Positions 1 through 7,036 are shown, counted from the first letter of the stretch. The stretch: DNA of 16,830 nt from Alistipes sp. (GCA_031285485.1 JAITWC010000034.1:1-16830); one strand, 5' to 3'. Notes: generated from the sequence alone by a model not told the origin. Translations and numbers: made by a program.

Positions 1-31
1 ATGCGTTGACCCTAGCTTACACGGAGGCTGA

Positions 32-62
32 TTTGTTGTTGCAGGTTTTTTTGCTATCTTGC
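32..62 (+). promoter_or_regulatory. Candidate Bacteroidota promoter of the VOC-family gene
   Basis: A TTTG at 32-35 is followed after 19 bp by TATCTTGC at 55-62. This resembles the Bacteroidota -33/-7 arrangement (TTTG, about 19-20 bp, TAnnTTTG), with two mismatches at the end of the -7 box. The predicted start of transcription leaves a leader of roughly 20 nt before the ATG at 89. Spacing supports it; the box itself is imperfect. Confidence 0.45.
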
Positions 63-88
63 GGACCTGAATCCAAATCCTTGTTATC

Positions 89-1069
89 ATGAAAAAGAAC
101 GTTTTACCGACCTGTTTATCGCTGTTGGCTATGGTTTCGACATCCGTACAGGCTTCCGGACAGCTCCCCGGGGGCGACCAGACACCGCACCAGACACCGC
201 AAAGGCCACGCATCACCGGTGTCTCTCACGCCTGTTTCTACACCGGCGACATGGCCCGCACGGCCGCTTTCTTCACCGACTATCTCGGCTATGAGATCGC
301 GGGCGACGGTTTGTCGATCCCCGCCTGCACCATCATCAAGTTCAACGACCGGCAGTTCATCGAGCTGTTTCCCGATCCCGAAAACAGGCGCAACAACGCC
401 ATGCACTACTGCCTTGAGACCGACGACACCGAGGCGTGGCGGCGCTATCTGCTGGCGCGTGGCTACGACGTGCCCAAAGAGCCGCTCAGCCCCGGACGCA
501 CCGGCAACCTCAACTTTTTCGTTCCCGTGCCCGGCGGCGTGACTTTCGAGATCATGCAGTACCTTCCCGGCGGGATGATCGCCGCGACCAACGGCAAGTA
601 CCTGCCCGCGGGGCGCGTCACCGACCGGCTGGGGCACGTCGGGTTCATGGTCGACGACATGGACAAGGTGAATCCGTTCTACACCGAGGTGATCGGCCTG
701 CGCGAGACGTGGCGCGGGGGCATGAGGCCCGACATCGTGCAGTGGGTACACATGAAACTGCCCGACAGCCCCAACACCGTCGAGTACATGCTCTACGACT
801 CGCCGCCGTCGCAGGGCGCGCGGGGGGTGATGAACCACATCTGTCTGCTGGTGAGCGACGTGGACGAGGCGCAGCGGATACTCTCGACACGCACGCTGCC
901 CGAAGGGTGCCGCAACGCGGGCATCCAGCTGGGCGCGGACAACCTGCGCCAGATCAACCTCTACACCCACGAGGGCATCAGGGTGGAACTCGTGGAGGAC
1001 CACTACGTCAACGGCGTTCCGGCCCCGTCGTCCACGGGCCGTCCCCTGAAAATGGCTGCCAACAATTAG
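89..1069 (+). CDS. Exported two-domain VOC (glyoxalase/bleomycin-resistance fold) protein
   Basis: The 326-residue product starts with a basic N-terminus and a hydrophobic stretch (about residues 5-22), consistent with a Sec signal peptide, so it probably acts in the periplasm or outside. Two VOC domains follow: about 42-160 and 180-303. Each is built from two beta-alpha-beta-beta-beta modules, and each module supplies one His and one Glu at the positions expected for metal ligands: H47/E92 and H106/E154 in the first domain, H183/E232 and H250/E300 in the second. Both domains therefore look capable of binding a metal, as in glyoxalase I, extradiol dioxygenases and related lyases. The substrate cannot be read from the sequence. 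The gene appears to stand alone: no gene is visible upstream in the window, and the next gene (nrdD) is 434 bp downstream behind a repeat array. VOC fold is confident; enzyme activity is unknown. Confidence 0.85.
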   Translation: MKKNVLPTCLSLLAMVSTSVQASGQLPGGDQTPHQTPQRPRITGVSHACFYTGDMARTAAFFTDYLGYEIAGDGLSIPACTIIKFNDRQFIELFPDPENRRNNAMHYCLETDDTEAWRRYLLARGYDVPKEPLSPGRTGNLNFFVPVPGGVTFEIMQYLPGGMIAATNGKYLPAGRVTDRLGHVGFMVDDMDKVNPFYTEVIGLRETWRGGMRPDIVQWVHMKLPDSPNTVEYMLYDSPPSQGARGVMNHICLLVSDVDEAQRILSTRTLPEGCRNAGIQLGADNLRQINLYTHEGIRVELVEDHYVNGVPAPSSTGRPLKMAANN

Positions 1070-1098
1070 CCGTCGCCCGCGGGGGCGTTCCGCGGGAG

Positions 1099-1290
1099 CA
1101 TTGTCAGCCGACACAACCCGGCGCGAGGCCTCGGGGGGCACATTGTCAGGTGACATAACCCCCGCCGAGGGGTCGGGGGGCACATTGTCAGGTGACACAA
1201 CCCCCACCGAGGGGTCGGGGGGCACATTGTCAGGTGACACAACCCCCGCCGAGGGGTCGGAGGGCACATTGTCAGGTGACATAACCCCCG
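1099..1290. repeat. Array 1: about 4.6 tandem 42-bp units with palindromic core TTGTCA-GG-TGACA
   Basis: Units begin at 1099, 1141, 1183 and 1225, with a partial unit from 1267; the spacing is exactly 42 bp each time. Each full unit from 1141 onward carries the dyad TGTCA-GG-TGACA, followed by a second GC-rich dyad CCCC-(g/a)ccga-GGGG and a constant tail GAGGGGTCGGGGGGCA. The first unit (1099) is diverged, with core TTGTC-agcc-GACA, but keeps the register. Because 42 is divisible by three, the array stays open as a 14-residue periodic peptide in several frames on both strands, which I take as a by-product. There are no unique spacers, so it is not CRISPR. The scaffold is closely related to array 3 at 12107. 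Confidence 0.9.
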
Positions 1291-1399
1291 CCCGGCGGGA
1301 GGCGGGACCCGCGACGTTGTTACACAGACGGATACGCTTATTGGGCATAACTTGTTGATAACTTCGGGGCGGAGTGCCGGCCCGCGTCGGGAAGTTGAG

Positions 1400-1498
1400 G
1401 TAACTTTGTTGCCGATTCGCTCCGGGAAAAGGGGAGGGGAGAGCTGTCGCGGAAAGCCGGCCGACGCGCGGCCCGACGGAATGCAAAAACAAAGTTAC
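1400..1498. repeat. 11-bp perfect inverted repeat flanking 77 bp ahead of nrdD
   Basis: GTAACTTTGTT at 1400-1410 is the exact reverse complement of AACAAAGTTAC at 1488-1498. Each arm contains TAACTTTG, a perfect match to the Bacteroidota -7 consensus; the left copy points toward nrdD and the right copy points away. The right arm ends six bases before the nrdD start codon. Such an arrangement could be an invertible segment, a pair of opposed promoters, or a protein-binding site. No recombinase gene is present in the window. Confidence 0.6.
1401..1408 (+). promoter_or_regulatory. Candidate -7 box of the nrdDG promoter
   Basis: TAACTTTG matches TAnnTTTG exactly and lies about 95 bp upstream of the nrdD start, which would give a leader of roughly 85-90 nt. 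I see no good TTTG at the expected -33 spacing, so the assignment rests on the -7 box and position only. Confidence 0.4.
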
Positions 1499-1503
1499 GA
1501 AAT

Positions 1504-3597
1504 ATGGAAACCTACATCATCAAACGCGACGGCAAGCGTGAGCCGTTCTCAGTGGACAAGATCAAAAACGCGATCGCGAAGGCCTTCCTGTCGGTGGGCA
1601 GCTTCGCCACGCAGGACGTCCTCACAAACATCCTCTCGCGGGTGTCGATCACCGGCGAAATGACCGTCGAGGAGATCCAAAACCAGGTCGAGGTCGCTCT
1701 CATGGCCGAACGCTACTACACCGTGGCGAAAGCCTACATCATCTACCGCCAAAGGCACGCCGAGGATCGCGAGGTGACCGAAAAACTGAAGTTCCTGATG
1801 GACTACTGCGACGCCCCGAACCCCGCCACCGGATCGAAATTCGACGCGAACGCCAACGTCGAACAGAAAAACATGGCGACCCTCATAGGCGAACTGCCCA
1901 AAAGCAACTTCATCCGCCTCAACCGGCGAATGCTTACCGACCGCCTCAGGGAGATGTATGGAAAAGAGGTGAGCGACAAGTATATCGACCTGCTCAACAA
2001 CCACTTCGTATACAAGAACGACGAAACGTCGCTGTCGAACTACTGCGCCTCGATCACCATGTATCCGTGGCTGATCGGCGGCACGATCGGCATAGGCGGC
2101 AACTCGAAGGCGCCCACCAACCTCAAGTCGTTCGCCGGCGGGTTCATCAACATGGTGTTCATCGTGTCGTCGATGCTGAGCGGCGCCTGCGCCACGCCCG
2201 AGTTCCTGATGTACATGAACTACTTTATCGGCAAGGAGTTCGGCACCGACTACTGGAAAGATCCCGACCGGCAGGTCGATCTGTCGCTCAAGGCGCGGTC
2301 GCTCGACAAGGTTATCACCGACTACTTCGAACAGATAGTCTACTCGATCAACCAGCCCACCGGGGCGCGTAACTTCCAGGCCGTGTTCTGGAACATCTCC
2401 TACTACGACCGTTTCTACTTCGAGTCGCTGTTCGAGAACTTCGTCTTCCCCGACGGCAGCGCGCCCGACTGGAACGGGCTGAACTGGTTGCAGAAACGGT
2501 TCATGCGCTGGTTCAACGCCGAGCGGCTTCGGACGGTTCTCACCTTCCCCGTCGAAACGATGGCGCTGCTCACCGAGAACGGTGCGCCCAAGGACAAGGA
2601 GTACGGCGACTTTACGGCCGGGATGTACGCCGAGGGGCACTCGTTCTTCACATATCTTTCGGACAACGCGGATTCTCTTTCGAGCTGCTGCCGCCTGCGC
2701 AATGAGATCACCGACAACGAGTTCAGCTACACGCTCGGTGCGGGGGGGATCTCCACCGGCTCCAAGAGCGTGCTGACGATAAACCTCAACCGCTGCATAC
2801 AGTACGCCGCGCGGCAGGGGATACCCTATCAATTCTTTCTCGAAGAGGTGGTCGACCTCGTTCACAAGGTGCAGAACGCCTACAACGAGAACCTGAAGGA
2901 CATGCAGGCCAAGGGGATGCTGCCGCTGTTCGACGCGGGCTATATCAACCTCGGACGGCAGTACCTCACCATCGGGGTTAACGGACTGGTGGAGGCCGCC
3001 GAATTCCTCGGCATCGAGATCAGCGACAACGACCGGTACGCCGCCTTCACGCAGGAGATACTCGGTATGGTGGAGCGCTACAACAAGAAGTACCGCACGC
3101 CCGACGTGATGTTCAACTGCGAGATGATCCCGGCGGAGAACGTCGGCGTCAAGCATGCCAAGTGGGACCGCGAGGCGGGCTACAAGGTGGGGCGCGACTG
3201 CTACAACAGCTACTTCTACATTGTGGAAGACACCTCGCTGAACGTTATCGACAAGTTCCGCATGCACGGCCGCAAGTATATCGAGCATCTGACGGGCGGA
3301 TCGGCGCTGCACATGAACCTCGACGAGCATCTGACGAAGGAGCAGTACGCCGAATTGCTGAAGGTCGCGGCGCGGGAGGGTTGCAACTACTTCACGTTCA
3401 ACATTCCCAACACCGTGTGCAACGACTGCGAGCACATCGACAAGCGCCGCCTCGCAAAGTGCCCGAAGTGCGGCTCGGAGAACCTCGATTACCTGACGCG
3501 CATTATCGGCTACATGAAGCGCGTCAGCAACTTCTCCGCCGCCCGCCAGAAGGAGGCCGCCCGGAGGCATTACGCCGCCCCGACTCAATTGTGTTGA
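1504..3597 (+). CDS. nrdD: Anaerobic (class III) ribonucleoside-triphosphate reductase
   Basis: This 697-residue glycyl-radical enzyme reduces ribonucleotides to deoxyribonucleotides without oxygen, using a radical installed by NrdG. An ATP-cone allosteric domain fills about residues 3-93 (YIIKRDGKREPFSVDKI start). The catalytic barrel follows, with a CCR motif at 395-397 that probably holds the thiyl cysteine (compare GCRS in enterobacterial/T4 NrdD). Near the C-terminus four cysteines (C639, C642, C653, C656) form the structural zinc site. RIIGY places the glycyl radical at G669, and the F..AR.KEA..RHY tail that follows is the form I associate with Bacteroidota enzymes. Length is normal and no frameshift is seen. 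The start at 1504 keeps the complete ATP-cone. The stop is one base from the nrdG start, so the two are surely co-transcribed. Regulation is unclear; a perfect -7 box lies at 1401. Confidence 0.96.
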   Translation: METYIIKRDGKREPFSVDKIKNAIAKAFLSVGSFATQDVLTNILSRVSITGEMTVEEIQNQVEVALMAERYYTVAKAYIIYRQRHAEDREVTEKLKFLMDYCDAPNPATGSKFDANANVEQKNMATLIGELPKSNFIRLNRRMLTDRLREMYGKEVSDKYIDLLNNHFVYKNDETSLSNYCASITMYPWLIGGTIGIGGNSKAPTNLKSFAGGFINMVFIVSSMLSGACATPEFLMYMNYFIGKEFGTDYWKDPDRQVDLSLKARSLDKVITDYFEQIVYSINQPTGARNFQAVFWNISYYDRFYFESLFENFVFPDGSAPDWNGLNWLQKRFMRWFNAERLRTVLTFPVETMALLTENGAPKDKEYGDFTAGMYAEGHSFFTYLSDNADSLSSCCRLRNEITDNEFSYTLGAGGISTGSKSVLTINLNRCIQYAARQGIPYQFFLEEVVDLVHKVQNAYNENLKDMQAKGMLPLFDAGYINLGRQYLTIGVNGLVEAAEFLGIEISDNDRYAAFTQEILGMVERYNKKYRTPDVMFNCEMIPAENVGVKHAKWDREAGYKVGRDCYNSYFYIVEDTSLNVIDKFRMHGRKYIEHLTGGSALHMNLDEHLTKEQYAELLKVAAREGCNYFTFNIPNTVCNDCEHIDKRRLAKCPKCGSENLDYLTRIIGYMKRVSNFSAARQKEAARRHYAAPTQLC

Positions 3598-3598
3598 C

Positions 3599-4114
3599 AT
3601 GGCGCTGCTTGCAAGCTACGATATAGTTTTTCAGGAGGTTCCGGGCGAGGTGACACTCGCCCTGAATCTTTCCGGGTGCCCCAACCGTTGCCCCGGGTGC
3701 CACAGTCCCCATCTTCGCGAGGCGGCGGGCGAGCCGCTCGACGAGGAGCTGCTCGACGGGTTGCTGGCGCGCTACGGCGGGTCGGTGACATGCGTGGCTT
3801 TCATGGGTGGCGACGGCGAGCCGGCCGTGGTCGGCCGTTTGGCGGCGCGCGTGAAAGCGACCGGACTGAAGACCGCCTGGTACTCCGGCCGGGAGAACCT
3901 TTCGCCGGAGGTGTGCCTCGACAATCTCGACTACGTGAAGATCGGCCCCTACGATCCCGCCCGCGGCGGACTCTCCACGCCCGGCACCAATCAGCGGTTC
4001 TACCGCGTGGAGGGCCCGGCGGGCGACCGGAGGATGGTCGACGCCACGGCGCTGTTCCTCAGGAACAACGGCCCCGGCCCGACGGATCCCGGCGGATCGG
4101 CGCGGCTTGGCTGA
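3599..4114 (+). CDS. nrdG: Anaerobic ribonucleotide reductase activating protein (radical SAM)
   Basis: The 171-residue product is the activase that uses S-adenosylmethionine and a [4Fe-4S] cluster to create the glycyl radical on NrdD. The radical-SAM cysteine motif is visible near the N-terminus as C27-PNR-C31-PG-C34, preceded by the strand TLALNLSG. A glycine-rich GGDGEP segment (SAM-binding region) and a late YVKIGPYD strand follow, as in NrdG proteins. The C-terminal 15-20 residues after the TALFLRNN segment are Pro/Gly-rich and look like an unstructured extension. The ATG at 3599 begins one base after the nrdD stop, so translational coupling is likely. No terminator with a T-run is obvious after the gene; the next feature is a promoter-like site and repeat array 2. 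Confidence 0.93.
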   Translation: MALLASYDIVFQEVPGEVTLALNLSGCPNRCPGCHSPHLREAAGEPLDEELLDGLLARYGGSVTCVAFMGGDGEPAVVGRLAARVKATGLKTAWYSGRENLSPEVCLDNLDYVKIGPYDPARGGLSTPGTNQRFYRVEGPAGDRRMVDATALFLRNNGPGPTDPGGSARLG

Positions 4115-4169
4115 CGTCCACTCCCGCACATAGATCGCGAAGAGGGCTTTTTTGCGCGCGGGGCGGTGT

Positions 4170-4200
4170 TTTGCGGAACGGAAACTATTTTTTATCTTCG
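4170..4200 (+). promoter_or_regulatory. Candidate promoter just upstream of array 2
   Basis: TTTG at 4170-4173 is followed after 19 bp by TATCTTCG at 4193-4200, a one-mismatch -7 box at ideal spacing. Transcription would start about 4205-4207 and run directly into array 2. The first possible product is therefore a structured RNA made of repeated hairpins, or a long leader for the gene at 4732. Confidence 0.5.
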
Positions 4201-4204
4201 CGGC

Positions 4205-4621
4205 ATGACTTCCGCCGCAGCATACATCACCACGCACACCGGTTTACCCGCCGCGCGTCCCGTTTCGGGGTGCGCGGCGTTGCGTTTGGTGGTTGCTAAA
4301 CGGTTAGCAACGACGAAAACGGTCTCGTCCGTGGTTGCTAAACGGTTAGCAACGGCAAAAACAGTCTCGTTCATGGTTGCTAAATGGTTAGCAACAATAA
4401 AAACAGTCTCGTTCGTGGTTGCTAAACGGTTAGCAACGGCGAAAACGGTCTCGTCCGTGATTGCTAAACGGTTAGCAACGGCGAAAACGGTCTCGCCTGT
4501 GGTTGCTAAACGGTTAGCAACAGCGAAAACAGTCTCGTTCGTGGTTGCTAAACGGTTAGCAATGGCAAAAACAGTCTCGTTCATGGTTGCTAAATGGTTA
4601 GCAACAACTCATAACTCATAA
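4205..4621 (+). other. Open frame through array 2 (14-residue periodic peptide), doubtful as a gene
   Basis: An ATG at 4205, directly behind the promoter-like site, opens a 138-codon frame that reads array 2 as eight copies (the last partial) of a VVAKRLATAKTVS-type 14-residue repeat. The opposite strand is open too (4192-4584, NETVFAVANRLATT repeats), as expected whenever a 42-bp unit lacks stops. Changes between units include many amino-acid replacements (for example W for R, I for A), while the palindrome arms stay fixed. That pattern favours selection on DNA or RNA structure rather than on the peptide. I list it because a translated leader cannot be excluded. Confidence 0.15.
4291..4606. 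repeat. Array 2: 7.5 tandem 42-bp units with core GTTGCTAA-(acgg/atgg)-TTAGCAAC
   Basis: Units start at 4291, 4333, 4375, 4417, 4459, 4501 and 4543, with a partial eighth at 4585-4606; the spacing is 42 bp throughout. The inner arms TTGCTAA/TTAGCAA are identical in all eight copies. The loop varies (acgg in six, atgg in units 3 and 8), and the outermost pair is weakened only in units 5 and 7. The linker carries a second, weaker dyad, clearest as ACGG-tctcgt-CCGT in units 1 and 4. Units 2-3 and 7-8 are nearly identical to each other, including the atgg loop, which suggests a past duplication five units (210 bp) long. No unique spacers are present, so it is not CRISPR. Confidence 0.95.
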
Positions 4622-4679
4622 TTACCTCCCTCGCAAGATGCCTCCCCCGCCTGCGGCGACGGTCGGCGCTCGGTCGGTG

Positions 4680-4699
4680 ATTATTTGCAAGCAAATAAT
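4680..4699. repeat. Perfect 20-bp AT-rich palindrome
   Basis: ATTATTTGC-AA-GCAAATAAT has nine paired bases on each side of a two-base centre. It lies 32 bp before the start of the DUF6261-like gene. It could be an operator or an RNA hairpin in the leader; its left half also contains ATTATTTG, a poor -7 box. The T/A-rich composition contrasts sharply with the GC-rich block just upstream. Confidence 0.75.
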
Positions 4700-4721
4700 T
4701 CATAATTAATAATTCATAATT
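4697..4721. repeat. Direct repeat AATTCATAATT, two copies
   Basis: AATTCATAATT occurs at 4697-4707 and 4711-4721, and similar ACTCATAACTCATAATT sequence lies at about 4606-4622. These are short low-complexity AT-rich patches; similar patches are, from memory, common between genes in Bacteroidota genomes. They bracket a GC-rich block at about 4624-4678. No function is inferred. Confidence 0.6.
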
Positions 4722-4731
4722 CAAAAAAGCC

Positions 4732-5604
4732 ATGAAAATTAACCGTTTACACCTGACCTCACTGCGCAACGACGAGTTTTTCCAGTTCATGACCCGCGTG
4801 CGCGACCTGGTGAGGGCCGCCACGCCCGCCGCGCTCCGCGTCGAGGCCGTTTTCGCCGACTTCGAGGCGCGTTTCGCCGACCTCGACGAGGCGCTCAGGA
4901 AGATCGTCAAGAGCGCCCGCACCGCCGAGATCGCCGCCGCCGACCGCGCGCGCGACGGCGTGTTCCGCGGACTGGCAAACGCCGTCCGCTCGGCCCGCGA
5001 CCACTACAATCCGGCGATGAGGGAGGCCGGCGTGAGGGTCGGCATCGTGTTCGACACCTATGGCAACGTGGCCGCCAAGGCCGACGACGAGGAAACCGCC
5101 GCCGTCTACAACCTGCTCGTCGAGTTGACCACCCGCCACGCCGCCGACTGCGAGGCGCTGGGCCTCACGGGGTGGATCGGCGAGCTGGACAGGTGCAACG
5201 TGACGGTCGAGAGGCTGATGCGCGAGCGTTTCGAGGAGACGACGGAGCGTTCGGGCCTCGTGATGCGCGATGTGAGGCTGGCGATAGGCGAGGTGTGGTA
5301 CGCGCTGGCCGACCGCGTCGACGCGCTCCAGATCGTGGAGGGCGGCGCGGCCGATTCGCCCTGGGCGGCGTTCATCGCCGAGATCAACGCCATCGCCGAA
5401 CGCACGGAGAACATCGTGGCCGAGCGTCGCGGACGCGCCGCCGCAAAGAAAGAGCGCGAGGCCGGGGAAGCCGCGGCCGCGGCGGGAGTGGACGTCGACA
5501 CGTGGCGCGCCATGCAGAAAGCGGCGGCCGCCGCCGCGATCGCCGCCCGTAAGGTCGCCGCCGCATCCGCAACGGCCGCCGTGGTCGAACCGGCGCAGGA
5601 GTGA
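4732..5604 (+). CDS. DUF6261-like protein of unknown function
   Basis: The 290-residue product opens with MKINRLHLTSLRNDEFFQFM, a start I associate with the DUF6261 family of Bacteroidota (LRNEEHFQF-type signature). No signal peptide or membrane segment is seen. The body is predominantly helical and charged (about residues 10-240), with an alanine-, arginine- and lysine-rich tail: a likely coiled coil at about 225-250, then poly-alanine stretches to the end. That tail is unusually low in complexity and may be an elongated helix or disordered. Nothing catalytic is recognisable. The gene follows array 2 and the palindrome at 4680, and it is convergent with serS across a 163-bp gap. Family assignment is from memory of the N-terminal signature; the role is unknown. 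Confidence 0.75.
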   Translation: MKINRLHLTSLRNDEFFQFMTRVRDLVRAATPAALRVEAVFADFEARFADLDEALRKIVKSARTAEIAAADRARDGVFRGLANAVRSARDHYNPAMREAGVRVGIVFDTYGNVAAKADDEETAAVYNLLVELTTRHAADCEALGLTGWIGELDRCNVTVERLMRERFEETTERSGLVMRDVRLAIGEVWYALADRVDALQIVEGGAADSPWAAFIAEINAIAERTENIVAERRGRAAAKKEREAGEAAAAAGVDVDTWRAMQKAAAAAAIAARKVAAASATAAVVEPAQE

Positions 5605-5606
5605 GC

Positions 5607-5623
5607 GCGGGGCCGCGCCCCGC
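5607..5623. other. GC-rich hairpin after the DUF6261-like gene
   Basis: GCGGGGC-cgc-GCCCCGC forms a seven-pair stem directly after the stop codon. There is no T-run downstream, so it is not a classical intrinsic terminator. It may protect the 3' end of the transcript or mark its end. Confidence 0.45.
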
Positions 5624-5650
5624 ACGGGATATGCCGGGCGACAAATGAGA

Positions 5651-5674
5651 AAAAGCCCGCGAACGCGGGCTTGA
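5651..5674 (-). terminator. Intrinsic terminator, best oriented for serS
   Basis: AAGCCCGC (5653-5660), loop gaac, and GCGGGCTT (5665-5672) form a perfect eight-pair stem. On the minus strand it is followed by a run of T (AAAAA on the plus strand just before the stem), which fits termination of the leftward serS transcript about 95 bp past its stop. On the plus strand the tail is ttgacg, so rightward termination of the convergent gene is less certain. Confidence 0.7.
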
Positions 5675-5730
5675 CGGGCCGCCGCCGCCGCCGTGGAGGC
5701 AGCCGGGGCGAAGAGGTGGCCGCAACCGTC

Positions 5731-5750
5731 GGCGTTCCTGCCGGAACGCC
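5731..5750 (-). other. Perfect 8-bp hairpin in the serS 3' flank
   Basis: GGCGTTCC-tgcc-GGAACGCC lies 18 bp past the serS stop on the transcribed minus strand. It has no T-run. It is probably a structured 3' untranslated segment ahead of the terminator at 5651-5674. Confidence 0.45.
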
Positions 5751-5767
5751 CGGCCGGCCGGCCCTTT

Positions 5768-7036
5768 TCAGATCGAATCGAACCGCGTGTATGGTCGCAG
5801 CGCCTCGGGAATCGCTATGCCCTCCGGGGTCTGGTAGTTCTCGATCAGCGCCGCCACTATGCGCGGCAGGGCGAGCGACGAACCGTTCAGGGTGTGGGCC
5901 AGCGCGGGCCTGCCGTCGGGGCCGCGGTAGCGCAACCTGAGGCGGTTCGACTGGAACGACTCGAAGTTCGACACGCTCGACACCTCCAGCCAGCGCCCCT
6001 GGGCGGCCGACCACACCTCGAAGTCGTAGGTGAGGGCGGAGGTGAAGCTCATGTCGCCGCCGCACAGCCTCAGAATGCGGTAGGGCAGGCCGAGCGCGAG
6101 AAGCAGCGATTCGACATGGGCCACCATGCCGTCGAGGGCGGCGTAGGAGTCTTCGGGCCGCTCGACGCGCACTATCTCCACCTTGTCGAACTGGTGCAGG
6201 CGGTTGAGACCCCTCACGTCCTTGCCGTAACTGCCCGCCTCGCGCCGGAAGCACGGGGTGTAGGCGGTGATGGCGACGGGCAGGTCGCGATCCTCCAGAA
6301 TCACGTCGCGATAGATATTGGTGAGGGGCACCTCGGCGGTGGGCACGAGGTAGAGGTTGTCGGCGGTGGCGTGGTACATCTGCCCCTCCTTGTCGGGAAG
6401 TTGGCCGGTGCCCCAGGCCGAAGTTTCGTTCACCAGAACGGGCGGCTGGACCTCGGTGTAGCCCGCGGCCGTGTTGCGGTCTATGAAGAAGGCGACGAGG
6501 GCGCGCTGAAGTGCGGCGCCGCGGCCCTTGTAGACCGGGAAACCGGCTCCGGTGAGCTTCACTCCCAACTCGAAGTCGATGATGCCGTACTTCGCGGCGA
6601 GTTCCCAATGGGGCAGCGCGCCCTCGGCCGGGGGAGTATAATCGTCGTGCAGCTTGACCACCACGTTGTCCTCGGCCGTGCGACCGGCGGGAACCGCGTC
6701 GGCGGGGAGGTTGGGCATGGTCACGATGGTGTTCTCAAGATCGGCGGCGACGGTTTTGAGTTCTTCGTCGAGCGAGCGCGAACGCTCCTTGAGCGTGGCC
6801 ACGTTTTGTTTCGCGGCCTCGGCTTCGGCCCTCATGCCGCGGCCCATGAGGGCGCCTATCTCTTTTGCGGCGGCGTTTTGCTGCCTCAGCAGGTCGTCGA
6901 GTTCGGTTTGGATAGCTTTGCGGCGGTCGTCGAGCGCCTCGATCTTCTCGATCGCCGGCGCGGCGTCGAATCCCTTGACGGCCAGACGCTCGATCACCCT
7001 ATCGCGCTCGCCGCGGATCAGTTTCAGTGTCAGCAT
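5768..7036 (-). CDS. serS: Seryl-tRNA synthetase
   Basis: The 422-residue class II synthetase charges tRNA-Ser with serine in the cytoplasm. The N-terminal long helical hairpin that contacts tRNA covers about residues 28-105 and is rich in Glu, Lys, Arg and Ala. The catalytic core shows the TAE serine-binding motif at 233-235. Motif 2 runs from CFRREAGSYG (262-271) through RLHQFDKVE (279-287). Near the C-terminus motif 3 includes NGSSLALPR (384-392). The length matches bacterial SerRS and nothing is missing. The chosen ATG keeps the canonical MLTLK.IR start of the family. It is transcribed leftward from a -7 box at 7064-7071, back to back with the promoter of the lipoprotein-metH unit, and ends at the terminator near 5651. 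Confidence 0.97.
   Translation of the reverse strand: MLTLKLIRGERDRVIERLAVKGFDAAPAIEKIEALDDRRKAIQTELDDLLRQQNAAAKEIGALMGRGMRAEAEAAKQNVATLKERSRSLDEELKTVAADLENTIVTMPNLPADAVPAGRTAEDNVVVKLHDDYTPPAEGALPHWELAAKYGIIDFELGVKLTGAGFPVYKGRGAALQRALVAFFIDRNTAAGYTEVQPPVLVNETSAWGTGQLPDKEGQMYHATADNLYLVPTAEVPLTNIYRDVILEDRDLPVAITAYTPCFRREAGSYGKDVRGLNRLHQFDKVEIVRVERPEDSYAALDGMVAHVESLLLALGLPYRILRLCGGDMSFTSALTYDFEVWSAAQGRWLEVSSVSNFESFQSNRLRLRYRGPDGRPALAHTLNGSSLALPRIVAALIENYQTPEGIAIPEALRPYTRFDSI

Larger units (their letters stand above)
1070..1503. other. 434-bp intergenic region upstream of nrdD
   Basis: No credible gene is seen here. The stretch holds a 42-bp tandem array (1099-1290), a GC-rich inverted repeat just after it (CCCGCC...GGCGGG, about 1287-1306), and a widely spaced 11-bp inverted repeat (1400-1410 / 1488-1498) whose left arm contains a perfect -7 box pointing at nrdD. 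I looked for a NrdR-type operator (acaCwAtATaTwGtgt-like) and did not see one. Confidence 0.7.
4115..4731. other. 617-bp intergenic region between nrdG and the DUF6261-like gene
   Basis: This is the largest gap in the window. It contains a promoter-like pair (4170-4200), the 42-bp array 2 (4291-4606), two short AT-rich repeat patches (about 4605-4622 and 4697-4721) around a GC-rich 55-bp block, and a perfect 9-bp-arm palindrome (4680-4699). The only reading frame of note is the repeat-driven frame at 4205-4621, treated separately. Confidence 0.7.

Noticed and set aside
1076..1089. Hairpin CGCCC-gcgg-GGGCG after the VOC gene as a terminator
   Set aside because: It is short and has no T-run after it. 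It may still be a 3'-end structure, but the evidence is too thin to call.
116..1492. A 458-codon minus-strand frame that includes 14-residue repeats
   Set aside because: It overlaps the VOC gene antisense and gains its repeats only by reading the 42-bp array 1.
1291..1503. NrdR operator upstream of nrdD
   Set aside because: No pair of NrdR-like boxes was seen. The only clear symmetry is the 11-bp inverted repeat containing TAACTTTG.
1549..3600. A 683-codon open frame antisense to nrdD
   Set aside because: It is a GC-rich shadow: no family motif is visible, the composition is Val/His/Glu/Arg-rich as expected from antisense Asp/His codons, and nrdD on the other strand is unmistakable.
4291..4606. 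CRISPR array
   Set aside because: Units are contiguous tandem repeats with near-identical content and no unique spacers, and no cas genes are present.
5106..6608. Long frames overlapping serS and the DUF6261-like gene, and a 449-codon plus-strand frame over serS (5693-7042)
   Set aside because: These are shadows of confidently identified genes, with no recognisable domains.
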